A model generated the notes under the pieces. That model saw nothing but the letters and a program-made list of their open reading frames with translations, did no database searches and was not told the origin of the DNA. From positions 1-45,047 of the forward strand of contig JALERP010000037.1 in assembly GCA_022764085.1 (NCBI GenBank): a stretch of 45,047 bases of DNA, given 5' to 3'. The DNA comes from Prevotella sp. (lineage in GTDB: Bacteria; Bacteroidota; Bacteroidia; Bacteroidales; Bacteroidaceae). Position 1 is the stretch's first letter. The number at the start of each line of letters is the position of its first letter. Both the position numbers and the translations under genes were made by a program. Below are positions 9,431 through 17,265 of the stretch, piece after piece.

Positions 9431-12406
9431 TTATTTGAATAGGTCGCTACTGTTGAGAAGCTGGTTGATTTCCTCTTCCGACAGCGATTCGATGTTAGCC
9501 AGCAAGTCTGTACTGTTGGCCAGCAAGTCAGTGCCGTTAGCTGTGATGTCCGCTGGTTGTTCCATTATGTTTTGCGGTCTTACATCATTTTCTTTGCTTA
9601 TTTTGGCGTCGATAAGTTTGCATGGAATGGTAATCCAGAAGGTTGTACCCTTGTTTTCGATACTTTCGAATTCCATTTGTCCTCCCATTAGGGAGGCGAG
9701 TTGCTGGCAAATGATGAGTTGTATGGCCACTCCGTAGTCTCCGCTTGTGGAGTTGAGGTTTCGTTCCCTGATTTCTTTTTTCCTCTCTTCATCCATACCG
9801 TTTCCGGAGTCCTTGAATGTCATGGTTATCAGTCCTGAGTAGTAGATATATCTTGTGATAATATCTCCTTTTTCAGTGAACTGACTTGCCAGTCTGCACA
9901 TGGTTTCGATGATCTGTCCCACGTGGTTGTCGTCGATTTCCACAAAAAGGTGCTCGTCGGTGGTCTCGATTTTTGTTTTCACGCCTTCGTTCACACCTTG
10001 TGTCCATCCCATAAGGCATTTTGCCCTGAAGAAGTCAGGGAAGTCTACGGTATTGGTTTGGGTTTCTACCATCTTAGCGTCAAGTCTTGACAACAGCAGT
10101 ATGTGGTTGACGAGTTTGAGAAGGTGGTCGGAGTTCTGCTTTATTTGGTCTATGAAAACCGGTTCGTCTGCCTGGTCATGCTCGCTTTGGAATAGTTCGG
10201 CGAATCCCACCACGGTATATAGAGGTGTTCTGATTTCATGGCTCATGTTTTTGAGGAATGAGTTTTGGAATTCCTCTGCCTCCTGAGCGCGTCGAGTTTC
10301 TTCGGCAAGCTGTCTTTCTGTCTCCACCAGTTGGCTCACATTGCGGCATAGGCAGAAGTAGTGGTCTATCTTTCCGTTTTTCTTTATAGGCAGTCCGTTG
10401 AATTCATAGTATGCGTTGTCCTTTCTGCTGTTCTTGAATATGGTGCCTACCCTGAGGTCGAATCTCTTGATTCTCTTTTTGTCGAGGTTATTGAACAGTG
10501 CTGCCACTTTGTCGCGGCTTTCATTATCGAGAAGTGTCACGCAGCGCAGGCTCGACAATCTGAGCATGGGTTTCTCAATATCGTGGGCGATGGTCATCTC
10601 GTGGGTGTCAGTGTAGTAGTTTGCGAGTCTTGTTCCGCTCACCTGCAATGCGTAGTTGATGTTGTTGGTATAGTTTTTTATCTGCTCCGACGTGTTTTCT
10701 ATTCGTCTCTGCCTCATTCTCTCCTTGTTCATCTTCTTTGCCATTTCGGTTACGTCCTTGCCGCACGACACGAAGCATTTCGGTTTGCCGTTGGCATCAT
10801 ATATCGGTATGATGGTGAACTCGTAGTAAATCATTCCTGTTCTGGTCCAGTATTTTGTGGACTCCTTTTCCATGTGCAGCTTGTCCATGTCGGTGATTGA
10901 AGAGGTCCACATCTCGCGGCACACGTCACCCTTGAGTCCCATAAACACGGGAATGTCTGAGATATGTGTGTGCGAATTGATGAGCGACTCGCGGTCTTTG
11001 ATGCCGAAGGTGTCACAGGCGTTTTGGTTGATGCCTGTGAGTATTCCGTTCTCGTCATAATATGCGAGGTCAGCCATTGAAGTGTTGAATATAGTCCTGT
11101 ATTTCAATAGGTTGTCCCTAGTTTCTATGAATCGTTTTTTCTCTGCGGTCACGTCGTGCATGATGCCGATGAGTACGGTGGGCATATCTTCCTCTTTCTG
11201 CAAAACAGATATGTTCAGGTCATGATATGCCATATCGCCCGAGTCTTTCTCGTTGCCTTTCTTTAGTGAACTTTTCACCATTATTTTTGTCTGCTCGTAT
11301 ATGCCTGCCTCGATGTCCTCTATTGCGTATGATAGTTTAACGAAGTCTTCGGCAGCAAAGAACAGTGCGAAGGTCTTTGTGTTGAATTCTTCCTTAGTGC
11401 TGCCCTCGGGATTCAGTATGGTGAATGTCTTTTTGTTTGTATTATATGTCCACAGTCCCACCTTACCTGCCTTGAGCAGCAGTGCGAGGCGTCGTTTCTG
11501 CTTGTCGTTCAGCTCGTTGAGCCTACGCTCCCTAACCTTATAGTAGATGTTGTATGCTATGAGGATGAGGATGAATATTCCGATGGCGATGCTGGGATAT
11601 ACCAACAGGTTGTTTAGTTTGTCGTTTTGGATTTCGGGGTAGAACCACTTCCTTCTCAGTGGCAACACCTCGTCCTTAGCCACCATCTCGTTGTATATGC
11701 TGTCGAGTTTTTCCAGCAGCAGCGAGTCGCGCGACATGAAGTGGTATTCGCCGTATTTCATGTTCACTGGTGTGAGCTTGATGTTGGTGAGATGGTTCTT
11801 TGCGGTCAGTTCCTTAAGTGTTGACGTGTTCCATAAAATAATTCCGCTGTCGCGTTCCGCCACCTGTATCAGTATCGACTTCATGTCATCGGCGGGTATG
11901 GCGTTGGCTTCCATACCGGCCTCAATCATTTGGTTGTGACTGAAGCTGTTGCGGTGTACATACACCTTGTGTTTCCTGAGGTCATCAAAAGTGTGTATGT
12001 CAGAAGGTTTGTTATTTGGACTTGCCACACTATGAGTGAATAGTACAAGCGTATTGGCACTGTATGTCCCGTATTTGTCGTGGTAAGATGCCTTCATGCC
12101 TATGGTGAGGGCTGCTGTGCCGTTGCTCACGTCCTGAAAATTGAGCGGAGTGTGCTTCAACTTTATAACGTATGGCACTCCCAAACGTTTCATCATTTCC
12201 TTAACGAGGGCAATGTTGAAACCATCGGGCTTGCCTTCGTCATTAATATATGAGAACGGGGGCAAGTCCAAAAGGTCTTCATATACAAGTGGGTGGTCTT
12301 TTGTATATTTCAGTCCGCTTGGATATTTCAGTCCACTATTTTCTGCTGCGCTGGCCACGACAGTTATTACCAGTGCCAACGTTATGGATATTAGTCTTTT
12401 GTACAT
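9431..12406 (-). CDS. SBP/PAS sensor kinase with degenerate ATPase domain
   Basis: A 991-residue paralogue of the next gene downstream. It has a signal peptide (cleavage near ASAAENS), a type-3 solute-binding domain (FSYINDEGKPDGFNIALVKEMMKRL), a membrane segment at about 273-291, several PAS modules and HisKA with FLKNMSHEIRTPLYTVVGF (His near 721). The ATP-binding domain has lost key positions. Where functional kinases have NxxxNAxKFT this one reads ETMCRLASQFT, with no N-box asparagine. The G2 glycine cluster GxGLGL reads GVAIQL, while the G1-like DSGNGMD is kept. A 60-residue C-terminal tail contains a small repeat (TDLLAN twice). It is probably a pseudokinase or a partner that is phosphorylated in trans, perhaps in a heterodimer with the adjacent intact kinase. 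It has its own promoter. Confidence 0.88.
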   Translation of the reverse strand: MYKRLISITLALVITVVASAAENSGLKYPSGLKYTKDHPLVYEDLLDLPPFSYINDEGKPDGFNIALVKEMMKRLGVPYVIKLKHTPLNFQDVSNGTAALTIGMKASYHDKYGTYSANTLVLFTHSVASPNNKPSDIHTFDDLRKHKVYVHRNSFSHNQMIEAGMEANAIPADDMKSILIQVAERDSGIILWNTSTLKELTAKNHLTNIKLTPVNMKYGEYHFMSRDSLLLEKLDSIYNEMVAKDEVLPLRRKWFYPEIQNDKLNNLLVYPSIAIGIFILILIAYNIYYKVRERRLNELNDKQKRRLALLLKAGKVGLWTYNTNKKTFTILNPEGSTKEEFNTKTFALFFAAEDFVKLSYAIEDIEAGIYEQTKIMVKSSLKKGNEKDSGDMAYHDLNISVLQKEEDMPTVLIGIMHDVTAEKKRFIETRDNLLKYRTIFNTSMADLAYYDENGILTGINQNACDTFGIKDRESLINSHTHISDIPVFMGLKGDVCREMWTSSITDMDKLHMEKESTKYWTRTGMIYYEFTIIPIYDANGKPKCFVSCGKDVTEMAKKMNKERMRQRRIENTSEQIKNYTNNINYALQVSGTRLANYYTDTHEMTIAHDIEKPMLRLSSLRCVTLLDNESRDKVAALFNNLDKKRIKRFDLRVGTIFKNSRKDNAYYEFNGLPIKKNGKIDHYFCLCRNVSQLVETERQLAEETRRAQEAEEFQNSFLKNMSHEIRTPLYTVVGFAELFQSEHDQADEPVFIDQIKQNSDHLLKLVNHILLLSRLDAKMVETQTNTVDFPDFFRAKCLMGWTQGVNEGVKTKIETTDEHLFVEIDDNHVGQIIETMCRLASQFTEKGDIITRYIYYSGLITMTFKDSGNGMDEERKKEIRERNLNSTSGDYGVAIQLIICQQLASLMGGQMEFESIENKGTTFWITIPCKLIDAKISKENDVRPQNIMEQPADITANGTDLLANSTDLLANIESLSEEEINQLLNSSDLFK

Positions 12407-12411
12407 ACTTC

Positions 12412-12425
12412 AGGCATTAATGCCT
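12412..12425. promoter_or_regulatory. Perfect 14-bp palindrome at the start of the sensor-kinase message
   Basis: AGGCATTAATGCCT is a perfect palindrome between the -7 element and the ATG at 12406, so it covers the predicted transcription start. It could be an operator or a short leader hairpin. The cognate factor is unknown. Confidence 0.45.
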
Positions 12426-12426
12426 A

Positions 12427-12458
12427 CAAAGGTACGCTTTTTATTTGACACCGCCAAA
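12427..12458 (-). promoter_or_regulatory. Promoter of the SBP-kinase/polyamine gene run
   Basis: On the minus strand TTTG (12458-12455), 20 bp, TACCTTTG (12434-12427), an excellent Bacteroidetes -33/-7 match. The predicted start near 12420 gives a leader of about 14 nt to the ATG at 12406. The promoter separates this run from the PhoR-like kinase gene that ends at 12476. Confidence 0.75.
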
Positions 12459-12475
12459 TATTTGACTGTTTTTTT

Positions 12476-13873
12476 TCATTTCGCAAGCGAGAATTCAAAC
12501 TTCAGTCCCCCATTCCTTGCGTTTTCGGCCTTAATGGTGCCTCCATGTAGTAGTACGGCGTTTTTAACAATGGCAAGACCCAGTCCAGTGCCGCCGAGTT
12601 TGCGGCTGCGTCCCTTATCTACTCTGTAGAAGCGTTCAAAGAGTCGAGGAAGGTGTTTACTGTCAACTCCCACGCCATTGTCGCTGAAGGTGAATAGCCA
12701 TCTGTCCTCGCCCGCCTTTCTTGCGTCGAGGGTTATTGTTGTGCCCTCTCCGGCGTATGCGATTGCATTGTCGGTGAGGTTGCGGAATATACTATATACC
12801 ATACTCTGTGCACCGCTAATGATGATATTCTCTGGGGCATTGTCAATGTATTTCATATTCTTCTTTTTCATCTCAAGTGCAGTCTCCCTCACTATCTGCC
12901 TGATTATTTGCGACACGTTTATTTGTTCAAATTCCATCAGCTTGCTGCCATCGTCCAGACGGTTGAGTATTGATATGTCGTGGAGCAGACTCCCCAGTCT
13001 CTTGCTCTGAATAAAGCAGCGTTCAAGAAACTGTGCCTTTGTTTCCTCATTGATTTCTGGATTCTCGATGATTGTTTCCAGATAACCCTGGATGCTTGAC
13101 ACGGGTGTCTTCAGTTCGTGGGCGATATTCTGCGTTAGCTGCCTTTTCAGTATGTTTTGCTCCTCCTTGGTTTTCTGTAATCGGATGTATATTTTTATGA
13201 TACTCTCTGATATTTCTCCCAACTCGTCATCGGGAAATTCCACCAGGTCTTCAGTGTCAAGACTTTCGCCTTGGTCGGCACGCTGTGCGAAGAGTCGCAG
13301 TTTGCTGATGTTGGAATCGAGTCGCCTAATGAATTTGTATAGCATCAATGAGAGAACAATCATCACTCCGAGTGCAAACCAAATAAAGTGTTGGTCAGCA
13401 CGCAGCGAGTTGGCGAGGTCGTTGTCGTAGGGCAGTGCGCTGCGTATGATGATGTGTTGTTTGGGGAAGTAGGTGGCTGAGTAGAAGAAGTCGCCGTTGA
13501 TGGTGTTGCTTACGCGGTTTATGTCGTATCCACTGCCATTAGCTATTGCTTCCCTTATCTCCTTTCTTCCGCGGTGGTTGGCAATGTTGGCATAGTCTTT
13601 GCGCAGGTTGTCGTAGATGACATTGCCTGCGGTATCTACCATGGTCACCCTCAGATGAGCAATTCCGAGTTTCCTTACGTATTTGTCAATGTTCTTCCCG
13701 TCTATCTCAAGTGCCTCTCCCATGCGCTCATTAAAGTTCTGGAGGCGCAGGTTTAGCGTCTCAATCTTGTATTCTTTCTCACGATACTGTTGGAATACAA
13801 TAAACAGTACTGCGAAAAGTGCGAATGTTGTCAATATGCTGACATACATTCTTCTGCCCACTGTCATTTTCAT
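12476..13873 (-). CDS. phoR: Sensor histidine kinase, PhoR-like
   Basis: A 465-residue membrane kinase paired with the response regulator two bases upstream. It has a first membrane segment at about 9-27, a periplasmic sensor region, a second membrane segment at about 163-183, a HAMP-like stretch, and HisKA with LTQNIAHELKTPVSSIQGY (His near 252). The complete HATPase_c domain shows NLTDNAIAYA, DNGVGVD, FERFYRVD and GGTGLGLAIVK. The domain order and the linked OmpR/PhoB-type regulator fit the Bacteroidetes PhoR/RprX group. The phosphate assignment is an inference from PHO-box-like repeats in the promoter of the pair and in front of the PiT transporter in this window. No PAS domain is obvious. 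Confidence 0.85.
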   Translation of the reverse strand: MKMTVGRRMYVSILTTFALFAVLFIVFQQYREKEYKIETLNLRLQNFNERMGEALEIDGKNIDKYVRKLGIAHLRVTMVDTAGNVIYDNLRKDYANIANHRGRKEIREAIANGSGYDINRVSNTINGDFFYSATYFPKQHIIIRSALPYDNDLANSLRADQHFIWFALGVMIVLSLMLYKFIRRLDSNISKLRLFAQRADQGESLDTEDLVEFPDDELGEISESIIKIYIRLQKTKEEQNILKRQLTQNIAHELKTPVSSIQGYLETIIENPEINEETKAQFLERCFIQSKRLGSLLHDISILNRLDDGSKLMEFEQINVSQIIRQIVRETALEMKKKNMKYIDNAPENIIISGAQSMVYSIFRNLTDNAIAYAGEGTTITLDARKAGEDRWLFTFSDNGVGVDSKHLPRLFERFYRVDKGRSRKLGGTGLGLAIVKNAVLLHGGTIKAENARNGGLKFEFSLAK

Positions 13874-13875
13874 GC

Positions 13876-14568
13876 TTATTCCTCAAAGAGATACCCGAAT
13901 CCTAATCTTGTCACTATACACTTTGAGAACGGGCCTATTTTCTTTCTCAACCTTGTTATGTTCACGTCAACGGTGCGGTCGAGCACGAGTACATCCGACG
14001 GCCAAATCCTATTGATTAGTTCCTGACGTGAGAAGACTCTTCCTTTCTCGTCCAACAGTGTGTGCAACAGTTCGAATTCGGTCTTTGTGAATGCCACCTG
14101 TTTGCCTTCGATGCTCACCGTTTTCTTGTCAAGGTCAAGTTCCAGACCTTGGTATTTCAGAATGTTCCTTTCGTTTTCTTCTGGCTGTGGGGCAGTGCGT
14201 CTGAGAACTGCGCGTATTCTCACCATCACCTCCCTGATGGAGAATGGTTTCGAGATGTAGTCATCTGCACCGAGATTAAATCCCGTGACGGTATCGTTCT
14301 CAGTGTCCCTTGCGGTGAGAAAGATGATGGGAACGTTGCAAGTCCTTTCGTCAGCCTTCAGTTTCTTTGCCATTGCGAACCCCGACATCTCGCCCATCAT
14401 CACGTCGAGCAGCAAAAGGTTGTAGGAGGGGATATCCTTTACGATTGCCTCTTCGGCTGAGTTTGCGGTATCCACTTCATAACCCTCTGTTTCGAGGTTG
14501 AATTTGAGTATTTCGCATAAGTCCTGTTCGTCATCTACAACGAGAATCCTATGTTTGAAATTTGTCAT
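13876..14568 (-). CDS. phoB: Response regulator, PhoB-like (OmpR family)
   Basis: A 230-residue transcription factor with an N-terminal receiver domain and a C-terminal winged helix. The receiver shows the acidic pair VVDDEQD at 10-16, the phospho-acceptor Asp at about 55 (LLLLDVMMGEMSG), the conserved FLTAR threonine and YISKPFS lysine. The DNA-binding domain ends with SRQELINRIWPSDVLVLDRTVDVNITRLRKKIG. I chose the ATG at 14568. The frame extends to a GTG at 14592, but that codon falls almost at the predicted transcription start. The kinase gene starts two bases after the stop codon, so the two are co-translated. Three to four 11-bp-spaced TTGTAACA-like boxes precede the -7 element, consistent with autoregulation by PhoB. 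Confidence 0.88.
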   Translation of the reverse strand: MTNFKHRILVVDDEQDLCEILKFNLETEGYEVDTANSAEEAIVKDIPSYNLLLLDVMMGEMSGFAMAKKLKADERTCNVPIIFLTARDTENDTVTGFNLGADDYISKPFSIREVMVRIRAVLRRTAPQPEENERNILKYQGLELDLDKKTVSIEGKQVAFTKTEFELLHTLLDEKGRVFSRQELINRIWPSDVLVLDRTVDVNITRLRKKIGPFSKCIVTRLGFGYLFEE

Positions 14569-14596
14569 ATCTATTACGCTTTTTTGATTCACGCTG

Positions 14597-14654
14597 CAAA
14601 ATTACGCATTATTTTCGACAATACCGCAACATTTGTGTTACAATTATGTTAATT
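14597..14654 (-). promoter_or_regulatory. PHO-box-like array and -7 element of the phoB-like gene
   Basis: Read on the minus strand, 11-bp-spaced units start at 14654 (AATTAACA), 14643 (TTGTAACA), 14632 (ATGTTGCG) and 14621 (TTGTCGAA). The -7 element TAATTTTG starts at 14604, 17 bp from the last unit. The transporter gene pit has the same arrangement with the same 17-bp spacing and a near-identical downstream sequence (TAATTTTGCAGCG). Direct 11-bp repeats are how PhoB binds in other bacteria. Confidence 0.65.
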
Positions 14655-14708
14655 TTATCCACAGGTTATCACAGATGATAATTATTATCCGTGATAACCT
14701 GTGGATAA
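14655..14708. repeat. 54-bp palindrome with two perfect DnaA-box 9-mers
   Basis: Perfect 18-bp arms (14655-14672 and 14691-14708) flank a centre that is itself palindromic (GATAATTATTATC). The arms begin and end with TTATCCACA and its complement, the consensus DnaA box. It lies between cysK and the phoB-like gene. There is no T-run on either side, so it is not a textbook intrinsic terminator, although a transcript would fold strongly. Confidence 0.9.
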
Positions 14709-14725
14709 GGGCGATACGATACCGG

Positions 14726-15673
14726 TTAGAGAGGATACTCGTCAAAAGCGTACAGTACTGTTGAAAGATACCTCTCTCCGGTATCTGGAAGTAGAGCAAC
14801 AATCTTCTTCCCCTTATTCTCTGGGCGCTTGGCAATCTCACTTGCGGCAAAGGCAGCAGCACCCGATGATATTCCTACTAATAATCCTTCCTCGCGGGCC
14901 AACAGGCGACCGGTGCGGATGGCATCGTCGTTTTCCACGTCAAACACCTCGTCAACGACATCGTTGTTGTATGTCTTTGGTATGAATCCCGCACCTATAC
15001 CTTGTATTTTATGGGGACCGCTCGGACCGCCGTTCAGCACTGCCGATGATTTGGGCTCCACTGCCACAATCTTTATGTTCGGGTTCTTCTCCTTAAGTCG
15101 CTTACCGATACCGCTGACTGTACCGCCAGTGCCCACGCCAGCTACAAATATGTCGATGTCGCCACCTGTCTGCTCCCATAACTCCACACCCGTGGTTTCG
15201 TAGTGTTTCTGTGGATTTGCAGGGTTCTCAAACTGTTGCAGGATGATAGAACCGGGTGTCGCGTCGCGCAGTTCCTCGGCAGCCTTGATTGCACCAGCCA
15301 TGCCGGCGGCACCGCTTGTCAGCTTCACCTCGGCACCGTAGGCCTTCACTAAGTTGCGTCTCTCTATACTCATAGTCTCAGGCATTGTCAATACGAGCTT
15401 GTATCCCTTCACTGCAGCCACAAGAGCCAATCCTACGCCAGTGTTTCCACTTGTCGGTTCGATAATGGTGGCACCTGGTTTGAGCAGTCCTTTTTTCTCC
15501 GCATCCTCAATCATTGCGAGTGCGATACGATCTTTTACACTTCCGCCAGGGTTAAAGAATTCCACCTTGGCGATAATTGGAGTCTCGATGCCCTGCGCCT
15601 TCGAGAACTTATTCAGTTCGAGCAATGGCGTATTGCCGATAAGCTCAGTCAGTTGTTTTGCTATCTTAGTCAT
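14726..15673 (-). CDS. cysK: Cysteine synthase A (O-acetylserine sulfhydrylase)
   Basis: PLP enzyme that converts O-acetylserine and sulfide into cysteine and acetate in the cytosol. The 315 residues fit CysK/CysM length. The PLP lysine is Lys47 in [12 protein letters not shown]. Other hallmarks are the substrate loop [11 protein letters not shown], the phosphate cradle [13 protein letters not shown], and LVGISSGAA near the C-terminus. The gene follows metY by 49 nt on the same strand and probably shares its promoter. The serine acetyltransferase that makes its substrate is encoded at 33934-34836. The C-terminal YPL could contribute to interactions, but a CysE tail ending in Ile, needed for the classical CysE-CysK complex, is not present here (CysE ends in Lys-Asn). 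Confidence 0.96.
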   Translation of the reverse strand: MTKIAKQLTELIGNTPLLELNKFSKAQGIETPIIAKVEFFNPGGSVKDRIALAMIEDAEKKGLLKPGATIIEPTSGNTGVGLALVAAVKGYKLVLTMPETMSIERRNLVKAYGAEVKLTSGAAGMAGAIKAAEELRDATPGSIILQQFENPANPQKHYETTGVELWEQTGGDIDIFVAGVGTGGTVSGIGKRLKEKNPNIKIVAVEPKSSAVLNGGPSGPHKIQGIGAGFIPKTYNNDVVDEVFDVENDDAIRTGRLLAREEGLLVGISSGAAAFAASEIAKRPENKGKKIVALLPDTGERYLSTVLYAFDEYPL

Positions 15674-15722
15674 ACCTTTATTCCTTAATTTTTATAAAAT
15701 CAATATTTTAATTCCTTACTTG

Positions 15723-17012
15723 TCAAATGCTTGACAATGCGTTCGACAAGTCCTCAATGATGTCCTCATAGTGCTCCGTACCGATGCTCAGACGGATAGT
15801 TGAGGGATAGATATGCTGTTGCTCCAGTTCTTCAGGAGACAGCTGCGAGTGTGTTGTGGTGGCAGGATGAATCACAAGACTCTTCACATCTGCCACATTT
15901 GCGAGCAGAGAGAAAATCTTAAGGTTGTCGATAACGTTCCATGCCTCCTTCTCACCACCTTTTACCTCGAATGTGAAGATGCTGCCGCCACCGTTCGGGA
16001 AGAGCTTCTCATAAAGCTCATGGTCGGGATGTTCGGGCAGCGAGGGGTGGTTCACCTTTGCCACCTTTGGGTGATTGGCGAGGAATTCCACCACCTTCTT
16101 CGTGTTGAATGCGTGACGTTCCACACGCAGTGAGAGAGTCTCAAGTCCCTGAAGCAGAATCCAAGCGTTGAACGGTGATATGGCAGCACCTGTATCTCGC
16201 AGGATGACGGCACGAATACGGGTCACGAAAGCAGCAGATCCTGCCACGTCGGCAAACACTGCACCATGATAGCTTGGGTCAGGCTTGGCTATAGAAGGAT
16301 ACTTGTCGGCATTAGCCTTCCAGTCGAACTTGCCCGCGTCAACGATGACACCGCCGAGTGAACTACCGTGACCGCCGATGAACTTGGTGGCAGAGTGAAC
16401 TACCACGTCGGCTCCGTGCTCGATGGGACGGATGAGGAACGGTGTTCCGAATGTATTGTCAACGATAACTATGGTGTTATGCTTGTGTGCTATTTCTGAT
16501 ATGCGGTCTATATCCGTCACACTGGCATTAGGATTGCCGAATGTCTCGATGATAATCGCCTTGGTGTTCTCCTTGAACGCCTTATCTACAGCGTCAAAGT
16601 CAGATGGGTCAACGATGGTGGTCTCCACTCCCTGTGTCGAAAGTGTGTGTTCAACGAGGTTGTAGGTACCTCCGTAGAGGTTGTCGGCTGCTATGATATG
16701 GTCACCATTGCGTGCCACGTTCTGCAGGGCGTAAGTGATGGCTGCTGCGCCTGATGCCACTGCCAGTCCTGCCACACCGCCTTCGAGGGCAGCCACTCGT
16801 TCCTCAAACACTCCCTGTGTGGAGTTGGTCAGACGTCCGTATATATTTCCTGCGTCGCGCAGACCGAATCTGTCTGCTGCGTGCTGTGAGTTACGGAACA
16901 CGTAGGATGTTGTCTGATAAATAGGCACTGCGCGGGCATCGGTTGCGGGGTCCGGCTGTTCCTGTCCTACATGAAGTTGTAATGTCTCAAAATGAAGTTT
17001 CTTGTTGCTCAT
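15723..17012 (-). CDS. metY: O-acetylhomoserine aminocarboxypropyltransferase
   Basis: PLP enzyme of the Cys/Met metabolism family that joins O-acetylhomoserine with sulfide to make homocysteine (direct sulfhydrylation); some members also accept O-acetylserine. The 429-residue length is typical of MetY and longer than cystathionine gamma-synthases. The N-terminal FETLQLHVGQEQPDPATDARAVPIYQTTSYVF is characteristic. The PLP lysine is Lys210 in SATKFIGGHG, followed by SLGGVIVD. The C-terminal SLVIHPATTTHSQL and PSTIRLSIGTEHYEDII complete the fold. It is the first gene of a metY-cysK pair, with a strong promoter whose -33 area overlaps ATACCAC half-sites. Confidence 0.95.
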   Translation of the reverse strand: MSNKKLHFETLQLHVGQEQPDPATDARAVPIYQTTSYVFRNSQHAADRFGLRDAGNIYGRLTNSTQGVFEERVAALEGGVAGLAVASGAAAITYALQNVARNGDHIIAADNLYGGTYNLVEHTLSTQGVETTIVDPSDFDAVDKAFKENTKAIIIETFGNPNASVTDIDRISEIAHKHNTIVIVDNTFGTPFLIRPIEHGADVVVHSATKFIGGHGSSLGGVIVDAGKFDWKANADKYPSIAKPDPSYHGAVFADVAGSAAFVTRIRAVILRDTGAAISPFNAWILLQGLETLSLRVERHAFNTKKVVEFLANHPKVAKVNHPSLPEHPDHELYEKLFPNGGGSIFTFEVKGGEKEAWNVIDNLKIFSLLANVADVKSLVIHPATTTHSQLSPEELEQQHIYPSTIRLSIGTEHYEDIIEDLSNALSSI

Positions 17013-17059
17013 AATCTTCTATTTTTTAAGTTAATACTTTATTCTTTATTTTGACGCTG

Positions 17060-17090
17060 CAAAGGTACGACTATTTTTCCATTCCCGAAA
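17060..17090 (-). promoter_or_regulatory. Promoter of metY-cysK
   Basis: The minus strand has TACCTTTG at 17067-17060 as the -7 element and TTTCG at 17090-17086 as a -33 element. The leader to the ATG at 17012 is about 40 nt. Confidence 0.7.
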
Positions 17091-17130
17091 TACCACATAT
17101 ATATCATTTCGCATACCACAATCGTGGTAT
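17090..17130. promoter_or_regulatory. ATACCAC operator candidate of metY-cysK
   Basis: A perfect dyad ATACCAC-AATC-GTGGTAT occupies 17113-17130, and a third half-site ATACCACA sits at 17090-17097, at the -33 edge of the metY promoter. ATACC/GGTAT dyads are the style of site bound by Rrf2-family regulators (IscR, CymR), some of which control cysteine genes. The regulator here is not known. Confidence 0.5.
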
Positions 17131-17206
17131 ATCGCTTTTTTCCCGTCATTTCACCTTATTATATATTATCATTAACGGTTAAAAAAATAAAAAAACATCG
17201 CAATCC

Positions 17207-17238
17207 TTTGGTGGTTTGCGGGAATATAAGTATTTTTG
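17207..17238 (+). promoter_or_regulatory. Promoter of frr-rsgA
   Basis: TTTG at 17207-17210, 20 bp, TATTTTTG at 17231-17238. The predicted start near 17245 leaves a leader of about 20 nt before the ATG at 17266. The rest of the 250-bp gap to metY is AT-rich and holds only the metY control region. Confidence 0.7.
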
Positions 17239-17265
17239 TCACGTGAAATTAAAAATACAACAAAT

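Noticed and set aside
14569..14592. GTG at 14592 as start of the response regulator
   Set aside because: It lies only about five bases after the -7 element, so the codon would be at or before the start of transcription; ATG at 14568 fits better.
14655..14708. Chromosome origin of replication
   Set aside because: Two DnaA boxes in one palindrome are not enough; there is no box cluster, no AT-rich unwinding region of the usual kind and gene orientation does not switch here.
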